64,000 nt of DNA from Moorena bouillonii PNG. GTDB lineage: Bacteria > Cyanobacteriota > Cyanobacteriia > Cyanobacteriales > Coleofasciculaceae. The translations under genes were made by a program, and so were the position numbers. This document shows positions 17,535 to 26,034 of the stretch, in pieces (within the stretch, counting starts at the first letter, position 1; the number at the start of each line of letters is the position of its first letter). Below the pieces are notes generated by a model. The model was given only the letters and a program-made list of their open reading frames with translations. It did not search any database and was not told where the DNA came from. The DNA is taken from the NCBI RefSeq assembly GCF_001942495.1, contig NZ_MKZS01000001.1, forward strand, positions 3,092,280 to 3,156,279, in the 5' to 3' direction.

Positions 17535-20138
17535 CTAATGACTTTTTTGATCTGTCACACGCTTGAGGTACAACTGGCTAATGCCATAAAGCAGGAAGGT
17601 TACGCCCAGAATACCTAAAGCTAGGAACCACCAGTTTTGTTGGAGGAAGAACGATGCTTTACTGAGGGCGGAGGTTTTTTCAATGCGCTTCTTAGAACGG
17701 GCTAGTTCAAAGAACTCTAGCTTATAGGCATCGGGGTCATAACCAGCAGGGTCTTGTTGATAACTACTAACTAAAACCGTATCCTTCTGCAACTGGTAGA
17801 ACCAAGAATCTTTAGTGAGAATCTGCCGCACCCGGTCTAAGCCATTTTCCGTTTGACCACTCAAAGCCAAAAGTACCCGCTGATTGTTATAGGGAGACAT
17901 GATTTCTTTAATTACCCCTTCACTATCCGGTAGAGTCTGGACACTAGCTTCACCCCACTGACGTCCTAGAGCATTACTCAAACGCAAACCACTTGACTCA
18001 AATACCTCTGGAAAGGGAAATTCCTCTCTGGTGCCAATTCCGACCAGATTGCGCTTCCTCGTGATCTGATCAGGCAATTGTTCAATGGTGTAAACATCCA
18101 GCTGTACTGAATCTGCCTTACTTAGACGTCCTAAACGTTCACTGACAGCTAGGAGGGTGAGCAGATCGGTATCAGATGGTGTCTCTGACAACACGATCGC
18201 TGTATTGGACAAATCTTGAGGAGCTGCAAATGGGTAACCTACTTGCAACAGTTCTAGATTAGGTAGTTGAACTGACGGCTCCCGATTAACTTTGAAGTTG
18301 GTCTCAGCATGAACCGTACCGGTTAGTTGTTGATCGGTAATTTTACCACACTCCTCTGGTTCCCTGGGGTTCAGCCGGAAAGCGACTTTGATTTTAGAGG
18401 TGGGTTTAATCAGATTGGCAGGAAGATCCACTTTGAGAGTTTCTCGCTGTGAGCCATCCCTCTTAGTCAAGCGTTTACCACCAATTAGTACATCATCTAG
18501 TAAGACTTCTACAGCAGAGGTGCGAGGATTGACCTGGGGACCATAACTGTAAACTAAATTCATGGAACTGCCCCGTTTAAACCGATCATCCGGTAAGGCC
18601 CGAAAATCAAACTCTACCGGTGGTGCTGAAGTCCCTCGCACCGTGACGTCTTTAAAGGGTTTACCATTGGGCTGAGTAGCGATGTCTTCGAGAGTAAAGG
18701 AATTTTCTTCTGGCAAATAACCAGGCCAATTTCGGGGGGATGGTATTGGTACATCCCGAAGCTGATCTACGAAAATTAATTGACCTGTGCCAAGTTTACT
18801 GGTATCTGGCTGTACTAAAAACTGGGCAGCCTTTTTCACGCCATCTGGGCCATTGCCAGTCACCACCAAGACCGGGTTACTGCCATCATTGACTGTGGTA
18901 AGTGCTAGCACACCGACATCATCGGGTAAGGGAATCTGATTCCCATCTAAAATCTGATTCCCGGAGAAGGTAAAGGGCAGTGCTAAAGACTTCAAAACTG
19001 GTTGATCCCCAGGAGTCCCCATCACAACTAAACTATCGCCCCACTCTAATTCGTCGATAGTCTCTACCAAACGGGTGGTAATGGGACGGAAGTCAGCCAA
19101 CCTGCCTAAGGAAGCCTGTAAGCGAGGGGCAGCAGTCAACCAAGATTCTAAGGACTCCACGGATCGGGTCTGGACATTCCCCTGCGGCAGCATATAAGCA
19201 ATGCGATTGGCATCTAAGCTGAGTTGATCAAAGAAAGGATAAGGATAGCGACTGAAGTTTAGGGGAATAGGTTCAACTTGGTATTGGAAGATTAATTTGG
19301 AATCCGGCAAAACCTCAGTCCACAACGTGGCATCCCCTCCATCCGTACAGCCAGTGGTGTTGTGTTGCTGGGCTACTAGGGAAAGTTCATTGTAGTCCTG
19401 GATCAGGGTCGTTGGAATAGCAAACATGACGTTAGCCACCTGAGACTGCTTGCGGTTGAGAGGGACACTGGCCACACTGGTACCATTAATCCGCAAGGTC
19501 AGGTTAGAGCGATTTGCAATCAAGGCTGGTGAATGCTGGAAGCGGATTAAGGCTTTGGCGGTTTTTATATTCCAACCCCTCGGACGGGTAAAGCCCAGTC
19601 TTGCTTCCGAATAAACCCCCCGCATACGGAGGCGATTGCCTACAATCGGAGAGCGGTTAAATTGCAAGATGTACTCACTTAATGGGATATTCGGCGTAGA
19701 AGCAATTGGATTTGGGGTAGATTGGGGCTGTGAACGAGGTTGGGACTGGGAGCGGGGTTTGGTCCGTGGCTGAGGTCGGGCAGCTGGTCGAGGTCTGGTG
19801 GGAGCAACCCTTGCTGGCGCAGGATTAGAACGTCTTTGTCGTGGCGCTGCTGGAGCAGCTTTTGGTCTAGGTCGCGCCGCTGGCCGAGGTCGAGGTTTAG
19901 GTTTGTAGACTGGAGCCTTAGTGGGGGTTTTGGGTAAGCTGTACTTCTGGATGAACTGGTCTTCCTGTTTTCTGAGGTTACCGTCCCCTTGAGCTCTGGT
20001 TAGGGTAGTACCGATGCCGAGGGTTAATACCATGCTTGCACATAGCAGCAACAAGGATAATCTAGGACCTAGAGAAGGACGTCGTTGATGATTAGTCGTA
20101 CGATCTTGGGCTTGGGAGCGGCGAAACAAGAATTTCAT
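17535..20138 (-). CDS. bcsB: Cellulose synthase regulatory/periplasmic subunit BcsB
   Basis: 867 aa. Signal peptide at about 27-50 (LSLLLLCASMVLTLGIGTTL). Residues 75-145 are a basic Pro/Arg-rich linker not typical of enterobacterial BcsB. The rest follows BcsB: carbohydrate-binding-like and flavodoxin-like repeats, with conserved-looking TGCTDGGDATLW (about 255-266) and EECGKI, and a single C-terminal TM helix (WWFLALGILGVTFLLYG) that would pack on BcsA. It sits between the GH8 gene and bcsA, same strand. It guides the nascent glucan through the periplasm. Confidence 0.9.
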   Translation of the reverse strand: MKFLFRRSQAQDRTTNHQRRPSLGPRLSLLLLCASMVLTLGIGTTLTRAQGDGNLRKQEDQFIQKYSLPKTPTKAPVYKPKPRPRPAARPRPKAAPAAPRQRRSNPAPARVAPTRPRPAARPQPRTKPRSQSQPRSQPQSTPNPIASTPNIPLSEYILQFNRSPIVGNRLRMRGVYSEARLGFTRPRGWNIKTAKALIRFQHSPALIANRSNLTLRINGTSVASVPLNRKQSQVANVMFAIPTTLIQDYNELSLVAQQHNTTGCTDGGDATLWTEVLPDSKLIFQYQVEPIPLNFSRYPYPFFDQLSLDANRIAYMLPQGNVQTRSVESLESWLTAAPRLQASLGRLADFRPITTRLVETIDELEWGDSLVVMGTPGDQPVLKSLALPFTFSGNQILDGNQIPLPDDVGVLALTTVNDGSNPVLVVTGNGPDGVKKAAQFLVQPDTSKLGTGQLIFVDQLRDVPIPSPRNWPGYLPEENSFTLEDIATQPNGKPFKDVTVRGTSAPPVEFDFRALPDDRFKRGSSMNLVYSYGPQVNPRTSAVEVLLDDVLIGGKRLTKRDGSQRETLKVDLPANLIKPTSKIKVAFRLNPREPEECGKITDQQLTGTVHAETNFKVNREPSVQLPNLELLQVGYPFAAPQDLSNTAIVLSETPSDTDLLTLLAVSERLGRLSKADSVQLDVYTIEQLPDQITRKRNLVGIGTREEFPFPEVFESSGLRLSNALGRQWGEASVQTLPDSEGVIKEIMSPYNNQRVLLALSGQTENGLDRVRQILTKDSWFYQLQKDTVLVSSYQQDPAGYDPDAYKLEFFELARSKKRIEKTSALSKASFFLQQNWWFLALGILGVTFLLYGISQLYLKRVTDQKSH

Positions 20139-20313
20139 AATCTTAACAATAGAGAATACTAGGAGAATAGTAAGATCACCCTTAATTTATAAAGAAAAGT
20201 TGTATTGCTTAGGCTTAACTTTAACGATTGAGACCATTTTTGTCACCTGTATTACCTGATTGATCGGTATAGTTATCGGTATAGTTATTGGTCTGTTTAA
20301 ACTATTCCCCTCC

Positions 20314-21615
20314 CTAACTGGGATTTAACAGGTTGCGGTCGATGGCTGTGGTAGGCAATAACCCTAACCAAGCTAAGTTTTGGGTATAGTAGGCCGATTG
20401 ATCATCCCAAATCCCTTCCTGATATTGTGGTAATAGTTTCTGCTCTATCAATTCTCTAGCCATGGCTGGTTCAATTAAACGTAGGGCAGAATAAAGCATG
20501 GCATATTGGGAAGTTGCTTCGTAAGTCACCGTTGGTTTTCCCTGGATGTCAATCCTGGCGGGCAGCTTTGAAGAAGAACGCCACAGGGATTGCAAATGCT
20601 GGGTGGCAGTACCGAGATAGGCAAATGCTTCTGGGGTATTGAACCAAGCTGCATCCCAAGCAACCCTCCACCACACTCGGTAGGCATCAAAACTATAAGA
20701 ACTTTTGAGTGGACTGTCTGGTGGCAATGGCTGGAATTGACCAGTTTGGGTGTCAAGGGCGACCCAATCGCTGGGTAAGCCTACAGCAGAAACCTGGGAA
20801 GATTCTTTTAACACCTGGTAGCTACTATCCACCAAACTTAACCAGTCATGGTTGGAATCAACTTGGGCAAAGAGACGAAAGGAGAAAGGAGCAAGATATG
20901 AGGGGTTGAGATATAGAGTTGATGGAGAAGGGACAAAGGCTGCTACAGGTCCTGGCAGAAGATAGCGCTTTCCCCTTACCTCTTTGGTGGACAAGTTCCA
21001 GAGATCTTCCAGCTTAGTCAAAGCTAAGTCTAGGTATTCCGGACGATTCCAGCGGCGGTAAGCTAAAATTAATGCCGTTGCTGCATCAATATCGGCATCG
21101 CTGGCAAAATTTCTGTCAATCGCACCCCAGTTACCGCTCTGATCACGACCCCACTTCCACACCCACAGTTGATCTTCGAGAGTACCATTGGTTCCTGAGC
21201 GTTTGAGATTGTTTTGAGACCATTGTAAGGTTAGGGCAAAGGTGGTGGGGTCATCGGCAATGACCGCTCGCAGCATCCCATAGGCTTGCCCTTCAGAGGT
21301 TGAGCGATCGCTAGCTTCGTAGTCGATGACTCGCCCGTCTTTTTGAATAAATTTCTCTTTGTATACACTCCAACTTTCTGCTATAATATTACTTTCGTCT
21401 ATAGGTAAAGTAGTCTGGGGAGGGTCTGGTTCAGGATACTCACGGTAGACTGAAGGCGTTTTGGTTGGTGATGACTGGGGGGGTGTTGGGGTTGGAGATC
21501 GTCTTGACAATTGATGGGGAGCACAACCCAATTGACTCAACATAATGGTGACAGTAACGATAGAAACGCTCTTAGTGCGACCCATAAATAAATGTTGACG
21601 GCTGTTGTAGGACAT
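20314..21615 (-). CDS. GH8 endoglucanase (BcsZ-like), probable lipoprotein
   Basis: 433 aa from the ATG at 21615; ATG 21585 and an upstream TTG are alternatives. N-terminal hydrophobic segment followed by QLGC, an imperfect lipobox, then a Pro/Thr-rich spacer. GH8 fold: catalytic acid Glu in STSEGQAYGM (about residue 108) and the Asp cluster in FASDADIDAATAL (about 171-176), the usual GH8 signature. It cuts beta-1,4-glucan; BcsZ-type enzymes sit in the periplasm and are needed for proper cellulose export. It lies 175 bp upstream of bcsB, same strand. Confidence 0.9.
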   Translation of the reverse strand: MSYNSRQHLFMGRTKSVSIVTVTIMLSQLGCAPHQLSRRSPTPTPPQSSPTKTPSVYREYPEPDPPQTTLPIDESNIIAESWSVYKEKFIQKDGRVIDYEASDRSTSEGQAYGMLRAVIADDPTTFALTLQWSQNNLKRSGTNGTLEDQLWVWKWGRDQSGNWGAIDRNFASDADIDAATALILAYRRWNRPEYLDLALTKLEDLWNLSTKEVRGKRYLLPGPVAAFVPSPSTLYLNPSYLAPFSFRLFAQVDSNHDWLSLVDSSYQVLKESSQVSAVGLPSDWVALDTQTGQFQPLPPDSPLKSSYSFDAYRVWWRVAWDAAWFNTPEAFAYLGTATQHLQSLWRSSSKLPARIDIQGKPTVTYEATSQYAMLYSALRLIEPAMARELIEQKLLPQYQEGIWDDQSAYYTQNLAWLGLLPTTAIDRNLLNPS

Positions 21616-21986
21616 CGTAAATTTGCGGCTCTTACATTTACTCCTCAAACATAGTTGGATACAAGCCTCTAGATTGATCCAACCTGGTCTTTTAAGGCAA
21701 GAAGTCTGAACATCAGCCTAGCCCAAAAACATCAGAGTTCAGAATTATTGAATGCTGATATCGGCTTTAAAAGTCTGGATTATTGATTTGTGATTATAAA
21801 ATAGCCAATTTTTAATTGCCAATTTTTAAGTGTTCATTGCCATTTGGGATTTTCTCTTTTCATACCTTAATCCTTTATACTTCATCCTTAATCCTTAATC
21901 CTTCATCCTTGACACTTCATCCTTTATACTTCATCTAGACTTCATCCTTCACACTTCACACTTCATCTAGACTTGATCCTTTATCC
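21616..21986. other. Gap with CTTCATCCTT tandem repeats
   Basis: 371 bp between the TPR and GH8 genes. About 21860-21986 is a run of CCTTAATCCTTCATCCTT-like units. The rest is AT-rich without a gene. Confidence 0.7.
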
Positions 21987-24419
21987 TTAATCAAAACGTT
22001 CCCAAGGCGGTTGGAAACCCCTGCGGAACAGAAATCCTTCTTGGATTTGCTGTCTCTGACGGGACAGAGTAGCAGTACTAGAGCCTCGACTGAATTCCTC
22101 CAGTCTTAGCTGTTCCAACTGTTCTAGGGCTTTGACTTTGAAGTCTTCAGTCTGATTTAGTCCAACTAAGGCACGACGTACCCCAAAATCCAGGGGTTGG
22201 ATCGCAAGACCCCTATAATAGAGTTGCTTGGCCGAGTCAAAGCGCCGTTGTTGGAAACGAACACCACCTAAAGCAGCAATAATCTCCGTGTTACTTGGTT
22301 CTGCGGTCAAAATCACCTGATAGGCGCGCTCTGCTATGTCTAACTCATCAATCGCTTCTGCCAATCGCCCCTGCAACAAGTATGTCTGAACGGAGTAGGG
22401 AGCCCGATTGACTAATTCAATCACCTGAGCTCTAGCTAATTCTGGACTACGCTGAGCAATAACCTGAATTAAACGGCGGTTTACTGGTATGTTGTCTGGT
22501 TCAGATTGCAGGAGCGAAATGTATAGGGGTTCCCGTGTGGGATTGGCAGGTAGAGCACCAACTAGAGCAAAGAGTTCTTGGGGCGGAAGCACATTGGGTT
22601 GTGTCTGCAACCAATAGTATACAAATGCCTCAGCTTGGGATTCTGGAATCAGATTCGCTTGATAGGCAATTGTAGCTCGTGCTAGCTGTAGGTTAACATC
22701 ACTAGGATTGAGCGCCACTAGTTGGTCATAAAGTGCCACAGCTTCCCCTGGTCTATCCTGTAGCAGAAGTATAGATGACAATCCTTGCAATGCACCATTG
22801 AGAATATCTCGTTGTGGGTTGCTGGCAATCAAGGCTTGGTAACGCTGACGGCTAGCAATCCAATTACCTTCACGACGTTCAATATCTGCCGCTAGCAACT
22901 GTACTGCCCGATCGTCAGCTCCCTGGGGTGTGGCGGTATATGTAGCCAAAGCATTTCTAGCTGAGATCAAGTCATTGGCTTCAATGTAAAGTTGAGCCAT
23001 CCGAAAGTACAAAAACGGGGCGTTAACCCCAGATGCCAGGATATTTTGGTAAATAGATAGAAATTCTGGCCCCGGCGGCTCGATCGGGATCAAGGCGTCT
23101 GCCACCGCTTGCAATTCCCTGGGTTCAGTAGGTAGGGGAATCAGTATGGTCGCTAGACGGTTGCTCAATTGAGCTTGAGAAATTAACCCGGTCTGACGTT
23201 CCAGACCCACGATCTTAATCATCAGACTACGGTTATCAGGCTCGAAGGCAAGCTGTTGTTGGTAAAGCTGCAATGCGGTTGCCCGTTCGCTGGGTATGCC
23301 TGTGAACACATCAGCTATCTCCCGAATTAAGTTAGGGTCATTAGGATTCTCTGCCAGTGCCTGGCGGTAGAGCATAGAGACTTGGGCTTCCAGGGCTGGA
23401 TCTTGATTTTTATTGCGAATTTCATTTAGCGATCGCGCTAAGGGCAATGTGGCTTGAGAAAGACCTTGTAAAGGCTCTAATACAGCCAAGGCTTCAGAGA
23501 TTTGTCCATTATCAGCATAGGATTGGGAGAGGGCGGCTCGGGTTTGGATGCCTAGGTCATCCAGCTGATCGATTAGGGCAAACCCCACTAACTCGTTTTC
23601 CAGAACCTGCACCGCCTGAGCCGCATTGCCAGTTTGCCTTAAGGATTGGGCATAAGCCAGGACAGCATAGCCACTAATCACATTCCCTGTCGCGAGGTAT
23701 TGATTAAAGAGTTCCAGACCCCTTTGAGGGTTACCGTTGTAGGTGTAAACTTCTGCTGCCCCTATTAGCACATCTGGAGTAGGGTCCGTTTGCAGCACAA
23801 TTTCATAGTCTGCGATCGCTTCACCAAATCGTTGCTGATAACCATACAGCAGAGCTCGCCTGCCACGAGCTTCTGTATCATTGGGATTAATATCGAGCAA
23901 GACCGTAAGGGCTTCAATTCCCTGAGCCTGCCATTCTTGTTTATAAGTCCCGAACAGACCTACTGCACTTAGGGCTAACTCATTGGTAGGGTCTTCAGCG
24001 ATCACCTGTTGATAGGCATCCCAGGCTTGGTCAATCAATCCCTGTCGGCGGTAGGCGATGGCTAGGCCAATCTTCGCATCAATGGATTGGGGATAACGCT
24101 GGACAGCTTGCTCAAACTCTTTAATTGCCTCCTCCACTCGTCCTTCCCTGAGCAGATTAAAGGCTTTGATAATCGGCACCGGAATAGTTTGGGCTTGAGC
24201 TGCCTCAAGGCAAAAGGCAAGAGGGAAAAGGGAAACAGTTAAGGGTAAGAGGTAAACGGTCAAGGGTAAGAGGTAAATGGGTAAATATTTTACCACACGG
24301 CGGCACGGATGGCAAGGTGAATCCAGTCCCTTTGCCTTTTGCCTCTGACCCGAGGATTCTCCGCTCTTTATCGGGGGTAAGCCTTTTCCCTTGTTCCTTT
24401 TGCCTTCCTCTAGAATCAT
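21987..24419 (-). CDS. Periplasmic TPR protein, probable BcsC N-terminal equivalent
   Basis: 810 aa from ATG 24419, which has a strong ribosome site (GGGAGG 7 nt upstream). A GTG at 24296 would start right at the signal peptide. Residues about 44-76 are a signal peptide (YLPIYLLPLTVYLLPLT ... EAAQAQ). Then come about 17-20 TPR-like repeats to residue 780. BcsC of other bacteria is TPR plus a C-terminal outer-membrane barrel; the barrel is absent here and may be supplied by the porin-like protein at 26034-29672. Role inferred: scaffolding the glucan export path across the periplasm. The first 70 codons are largely made of low-complexity repeats (GGCAAAAGG and TTACCCTT types). The IscB element lies directly upstream. 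Confidence 0.82.
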   Translation of the reverse strand: MILEEGKRNKGKGLPPIKSGESSGQRQKAKGLDSPCHPCRRVVKYLPIYLLPLTVYLLPLTVSLFPLAFCLEAAQAQTIPVPIIKAFNLLREGRVEEAIKEFEQAVQRYPQSIDAKIGLAIAYRRQGLIDQAWDAYQQVIAEDPTNELALSAVGLFGTYKQEWQAQGIEALTVLLDINPNDTEARGRRALLYGYQQRFGEAIADYEIVLQTDPTPDVLIGAAEVYTYNGNPQRGLELFNQYLATGNVISGYAVLAYAQSLRQTGNAAQAVQVLENELVGFALIDQLDDLGIQTRAALSQSYADNGQISEALAVLEPLQGLSQATLPLARSLNEIRNKNQDPALEAQVSMLYRQALAENPNDPNLIREIADVFTGIPSERATALQLYQQQLAFEPDNRSLMIKIVGLERQTGLISQAQLSNRLATILIPLPTEPRELQAVADALIPIEPPGPEFLSIYQNILASGVNAPFLYFRMAQLYIEANDLISARNALATYTATPQGADDRAVQLLAADIERREGNWIASRQRYQALIASNPQRDILNGALQGLSSILLLQDRPGEAVALYDQLVALNPSDVNLQLARATIAYQANLIPESQAEAFVYYWLQTQPNVLPPQELFALVGALPANPTREPLYISLLQSEPDNIPVNRRLIQVIAQRSPELARAQVIELVNRAPYSVQTYLLQGRLAEAIDELDIAERAYQVILTAEPSNTEIIAALGGVRFQQRRFDSAKQLYYRGLAIQPLDFGVRRALVGLNQTEDFKVKALEQLEQLRLEEFSRGSSTATLSRQRQQIQEGFLFRRGFQPPWERFD

Positions 24420-24441
24420 CTTTCCGCCTCCCGGTCGTCTC

Positions 24442-24465
24442 CCGCTATAATCTTTGATTTAGCGG
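24442..24465 (-). repeat. Right-end hairpin of the IscB element
   Basis: CCGCTATAATC pairs with GATTTAGCGG with a one-base bulge and a TTT loop. It matches the left-end hairpin at 25977-26025 in stem, bulge and flanks. Confidence 0.75.
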
Positions 24466-24488
24466 TGAGAGGAAAGGGAGGACAGAGT

Positions 24489-25760
24489 TTAATGCCTATA
24501 AGCATAACCATCTTTCCTGTGAATAAATTGACAATATTTATGACTGATACCCTGCACCAGTCCTGATTTAGTTGAAATATTAAAAGATCCGGATTTCCGG
24601 GTCGCAACTCTTCCCACATAAGTACCGATTTTTTTGCCTTTAGTTACAACGGCGCGAACAATATCTCCTGTTTGAAAACCTTTATGAATCTTAGTTCTTG
24701 AACAGTAACGGATAGGAAACCCATACTTGTTTGTTCGACAAATTTTACGAGTACCGTGACCTTTAGCGGCAATAAGTAAAGGTTGATAACCCTCAATAAT
24801 TAAAGTATCAACTTTGCCAACATTTGCGGCATCCAGCCAATGAGTTTTAGGTAGGTTTTGACGACATCGGTTGAATTTAGTCAAACCACCACTCCCGACT
24901 TCAACAGGTAATCCGATTGATTTCAGTTCATGGTACAACTTCCAACGAGTTGTGTTAACGGCAGCCGCATCAGTTAAAGGTCTTTTGGCTTGAGACAAAA
25001 CCCGTTTCAACACGTCAGGTTTTCCAGATAAGAACTGTTCGATTTCTTGAGCAGACTTAGACTGATTGCATGAATGACACGCAATAGCTAAATTAGAGAC
25101 TCTATTCGAACCACCTTTAGATAATGGCTTAATATGCTCAATCTCTAACTGAGTACCCGTTGTCCCACAATAGGCACATTTTCGATTCCATTTTTCGAGT
25201 AGATATTCTCGAAAAATGGAATCGTAGAGCGTACCTTGCTGATACTCAATGCCAGATATTTCGGGATTTTGCAACTTCTGAGTGTCAAATCTAACCAACT
25301 CTTGAGAGATTCCTGCAATGGGACATAAACGAGTTAGTTTTTTAACCCAAGTCAAGATGTTATGAACTCTAGACATTAGGCTAGGAGCTAACCAGCCTTC
25401 TGGTCTAGACCGGTTAAGAAATCTAGGCTTGCGATACCGAGTTTTGCGGTTACGGCGAGCACACCTTAGTTGCCTACGAGAAGTTAAGGCATCTCGAATT
25501 TGAAAACCTCTGTGAGTAAGTTCACCGCCCCAAACTATTCGGTTACCTTGAACAATTGCTAAGCCACTTGTTTTTGCTCCGGGGTCTATTTTGAATTGTG
25601 ACCCGTGGGTTATTGGTTCTTGTATTTCCTCCGTTAAAATTATAGTAAATGGGTAACGACGATAGACTTTAGCTTTTCCTGTCGAAAGTAGAATTCTAGC
25701 TCTCGCCGGTTTGCATGGATCTAAAGGTTGTCGATTTGAGTTAAGTACAAATACACGCAT
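24489..25760 (-). CDS. iscB: IscB, RNA-guided HNH/RuvC nuclease
   Basis: 423 aa. N-terminal PLMP-like domain (MRVFVLNSNRQPLDPCKPAR). RuvC-I Asp59 in KIDPGAKTSG, arginine-rich bridge helix about 93-118, RuvC-II Glu154 in SQELVRFDTQ, HNH domain about 190-235 with CAYC (195-198), catalytic His209 in IEHIKP and CHSC (228-231), then RuvC-III with His307/Asp310 in THWLDAANVGK. All nuclease residues are intact. Length is normal for IscB. The family is the ancestor of Cas9 and cleaves DNA guided by an omega-RNA, helping the element persist at its site. ATG with AGGAG about 8-12 nt upstream. The 270 nt upstream are the expected omega-RNA. Confidence 0.93.
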   Translation of the reverse strand: MRVFVLNSNRQPLDPCKPARARILLSTGKAKVYRRYPFTIILTEEIQEPITHGSQFKIDPGAKTSGLAIVQGNRIVWGGELTHRGFQIRDALTSRRQLRCARRNRKTRYRKPRFLNRSRPEGWLAPSLMSRVHNILTWVKKLTRLCPIAGISQELVRFDTQKLQNPEISGIEYQQGTLYDSIFREYLLEKWNRKCAYCGTTGTQLEIEHIKPLSKGGSNRVSNLAIACHSCNQSKSAQEIEQFLSGKPDVLKRVLSQAKRPLTDAAAVNTTRWKLYHELKSIGLPVEVGSGGLTKFNRCRQNLPKTHWLDAANVGKVDTLIIEGYQPLLIAAKGHGTRKICRTNKYGFPIRYCSRTKIHKGFQTGDIVRAVVTKGKKIGTYVGRVATRKSGSFNISTKSGLVQGISHKYCQFIHRKDGYAYRH

Positions 25761-26034
25761 AATTGTGTTTTCTCCTATTACTAGGGTAAAGTTAGCTTAG
25801 TCAAAGTTATTTCTCGGTACTTTCCCGATCGCACTGACTTAACTCAACTAGGTCTGTTTAACGACCGGGTTCTAGAGCTGGGGACTAGCTACGCATCTCC
25901 AGGTATGAACACTAACTCTCAGAAATAACGTAGTTCTGTAAGAACCTAGACTGGTAAACTATGAGCTTGAAAGCTCCCGCTATAGTCTGTTCGCGCAGCG
26001 TCGGCTACGCCGAAAGACTTAGCGGTGAGTTGTT
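25761..26034 (-). ncRNA. Candidate omega-RNA of IscB (5' region)
   Basis: In IscB loci the guide RNA is encoded just upstream of the ORF, with the guide at its 5' end running out of the element. Here the minus strand between the left-end hairpin and the iscB ATG is AT-balanced, non-coding and rich in pairing: GTTCT-gta-AGAAC (25933-25945), GAGCTT-ga-AAGCTC (25963-25976), CTGGGGA with TCTCCAG (about 25878-25902), and a long-range 9-bp match of GTTATTTCT (25806-25814) with AGAAATAAC (25921-25929). The predicted guide lies at about 26026-26045, in the 3' end of the porin gene. The exact ends are unknown. Confidence 0.65.
25977..26025 (-). repeat. Left-end hairpin of the IscB element with enlarged loop
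   Basis: CCGCTATAGTCT (25977-25988) pairs with AGACTTAGCGG (26015-26025). The 26-nt loop (25989-26014) starts GTTCGCGCAGCG and resembles the family A repeat, whereas the right-end loop is only 3 nt. Confidence 0.75.

Larger units (their letters stand above)
24435..26030 (-). mobile_element. IS200/IS605-like ISC element carrying iscB (no tnpA)
   Basis: About 1.6 kb, boundaries approximate. The same imperfect palindrome sits at both ends in the same orientation: CCGCTATAATC-ttt-GATTTAGCGG (24442-24465) and CCGCTATAGTCT-26 nt-AGACTTAGCGG (25977-26025). Both have the same single-base bulge and both are flanked by CTC on one side and TGAG on the other. Subterminal same-orientation hairpins are what IS605-type TnpA transposases bind. 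No tnpA lies inside, so it would need one in trans. It is inserted between the porin-like and TPR genes. Confidence 0.8.
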
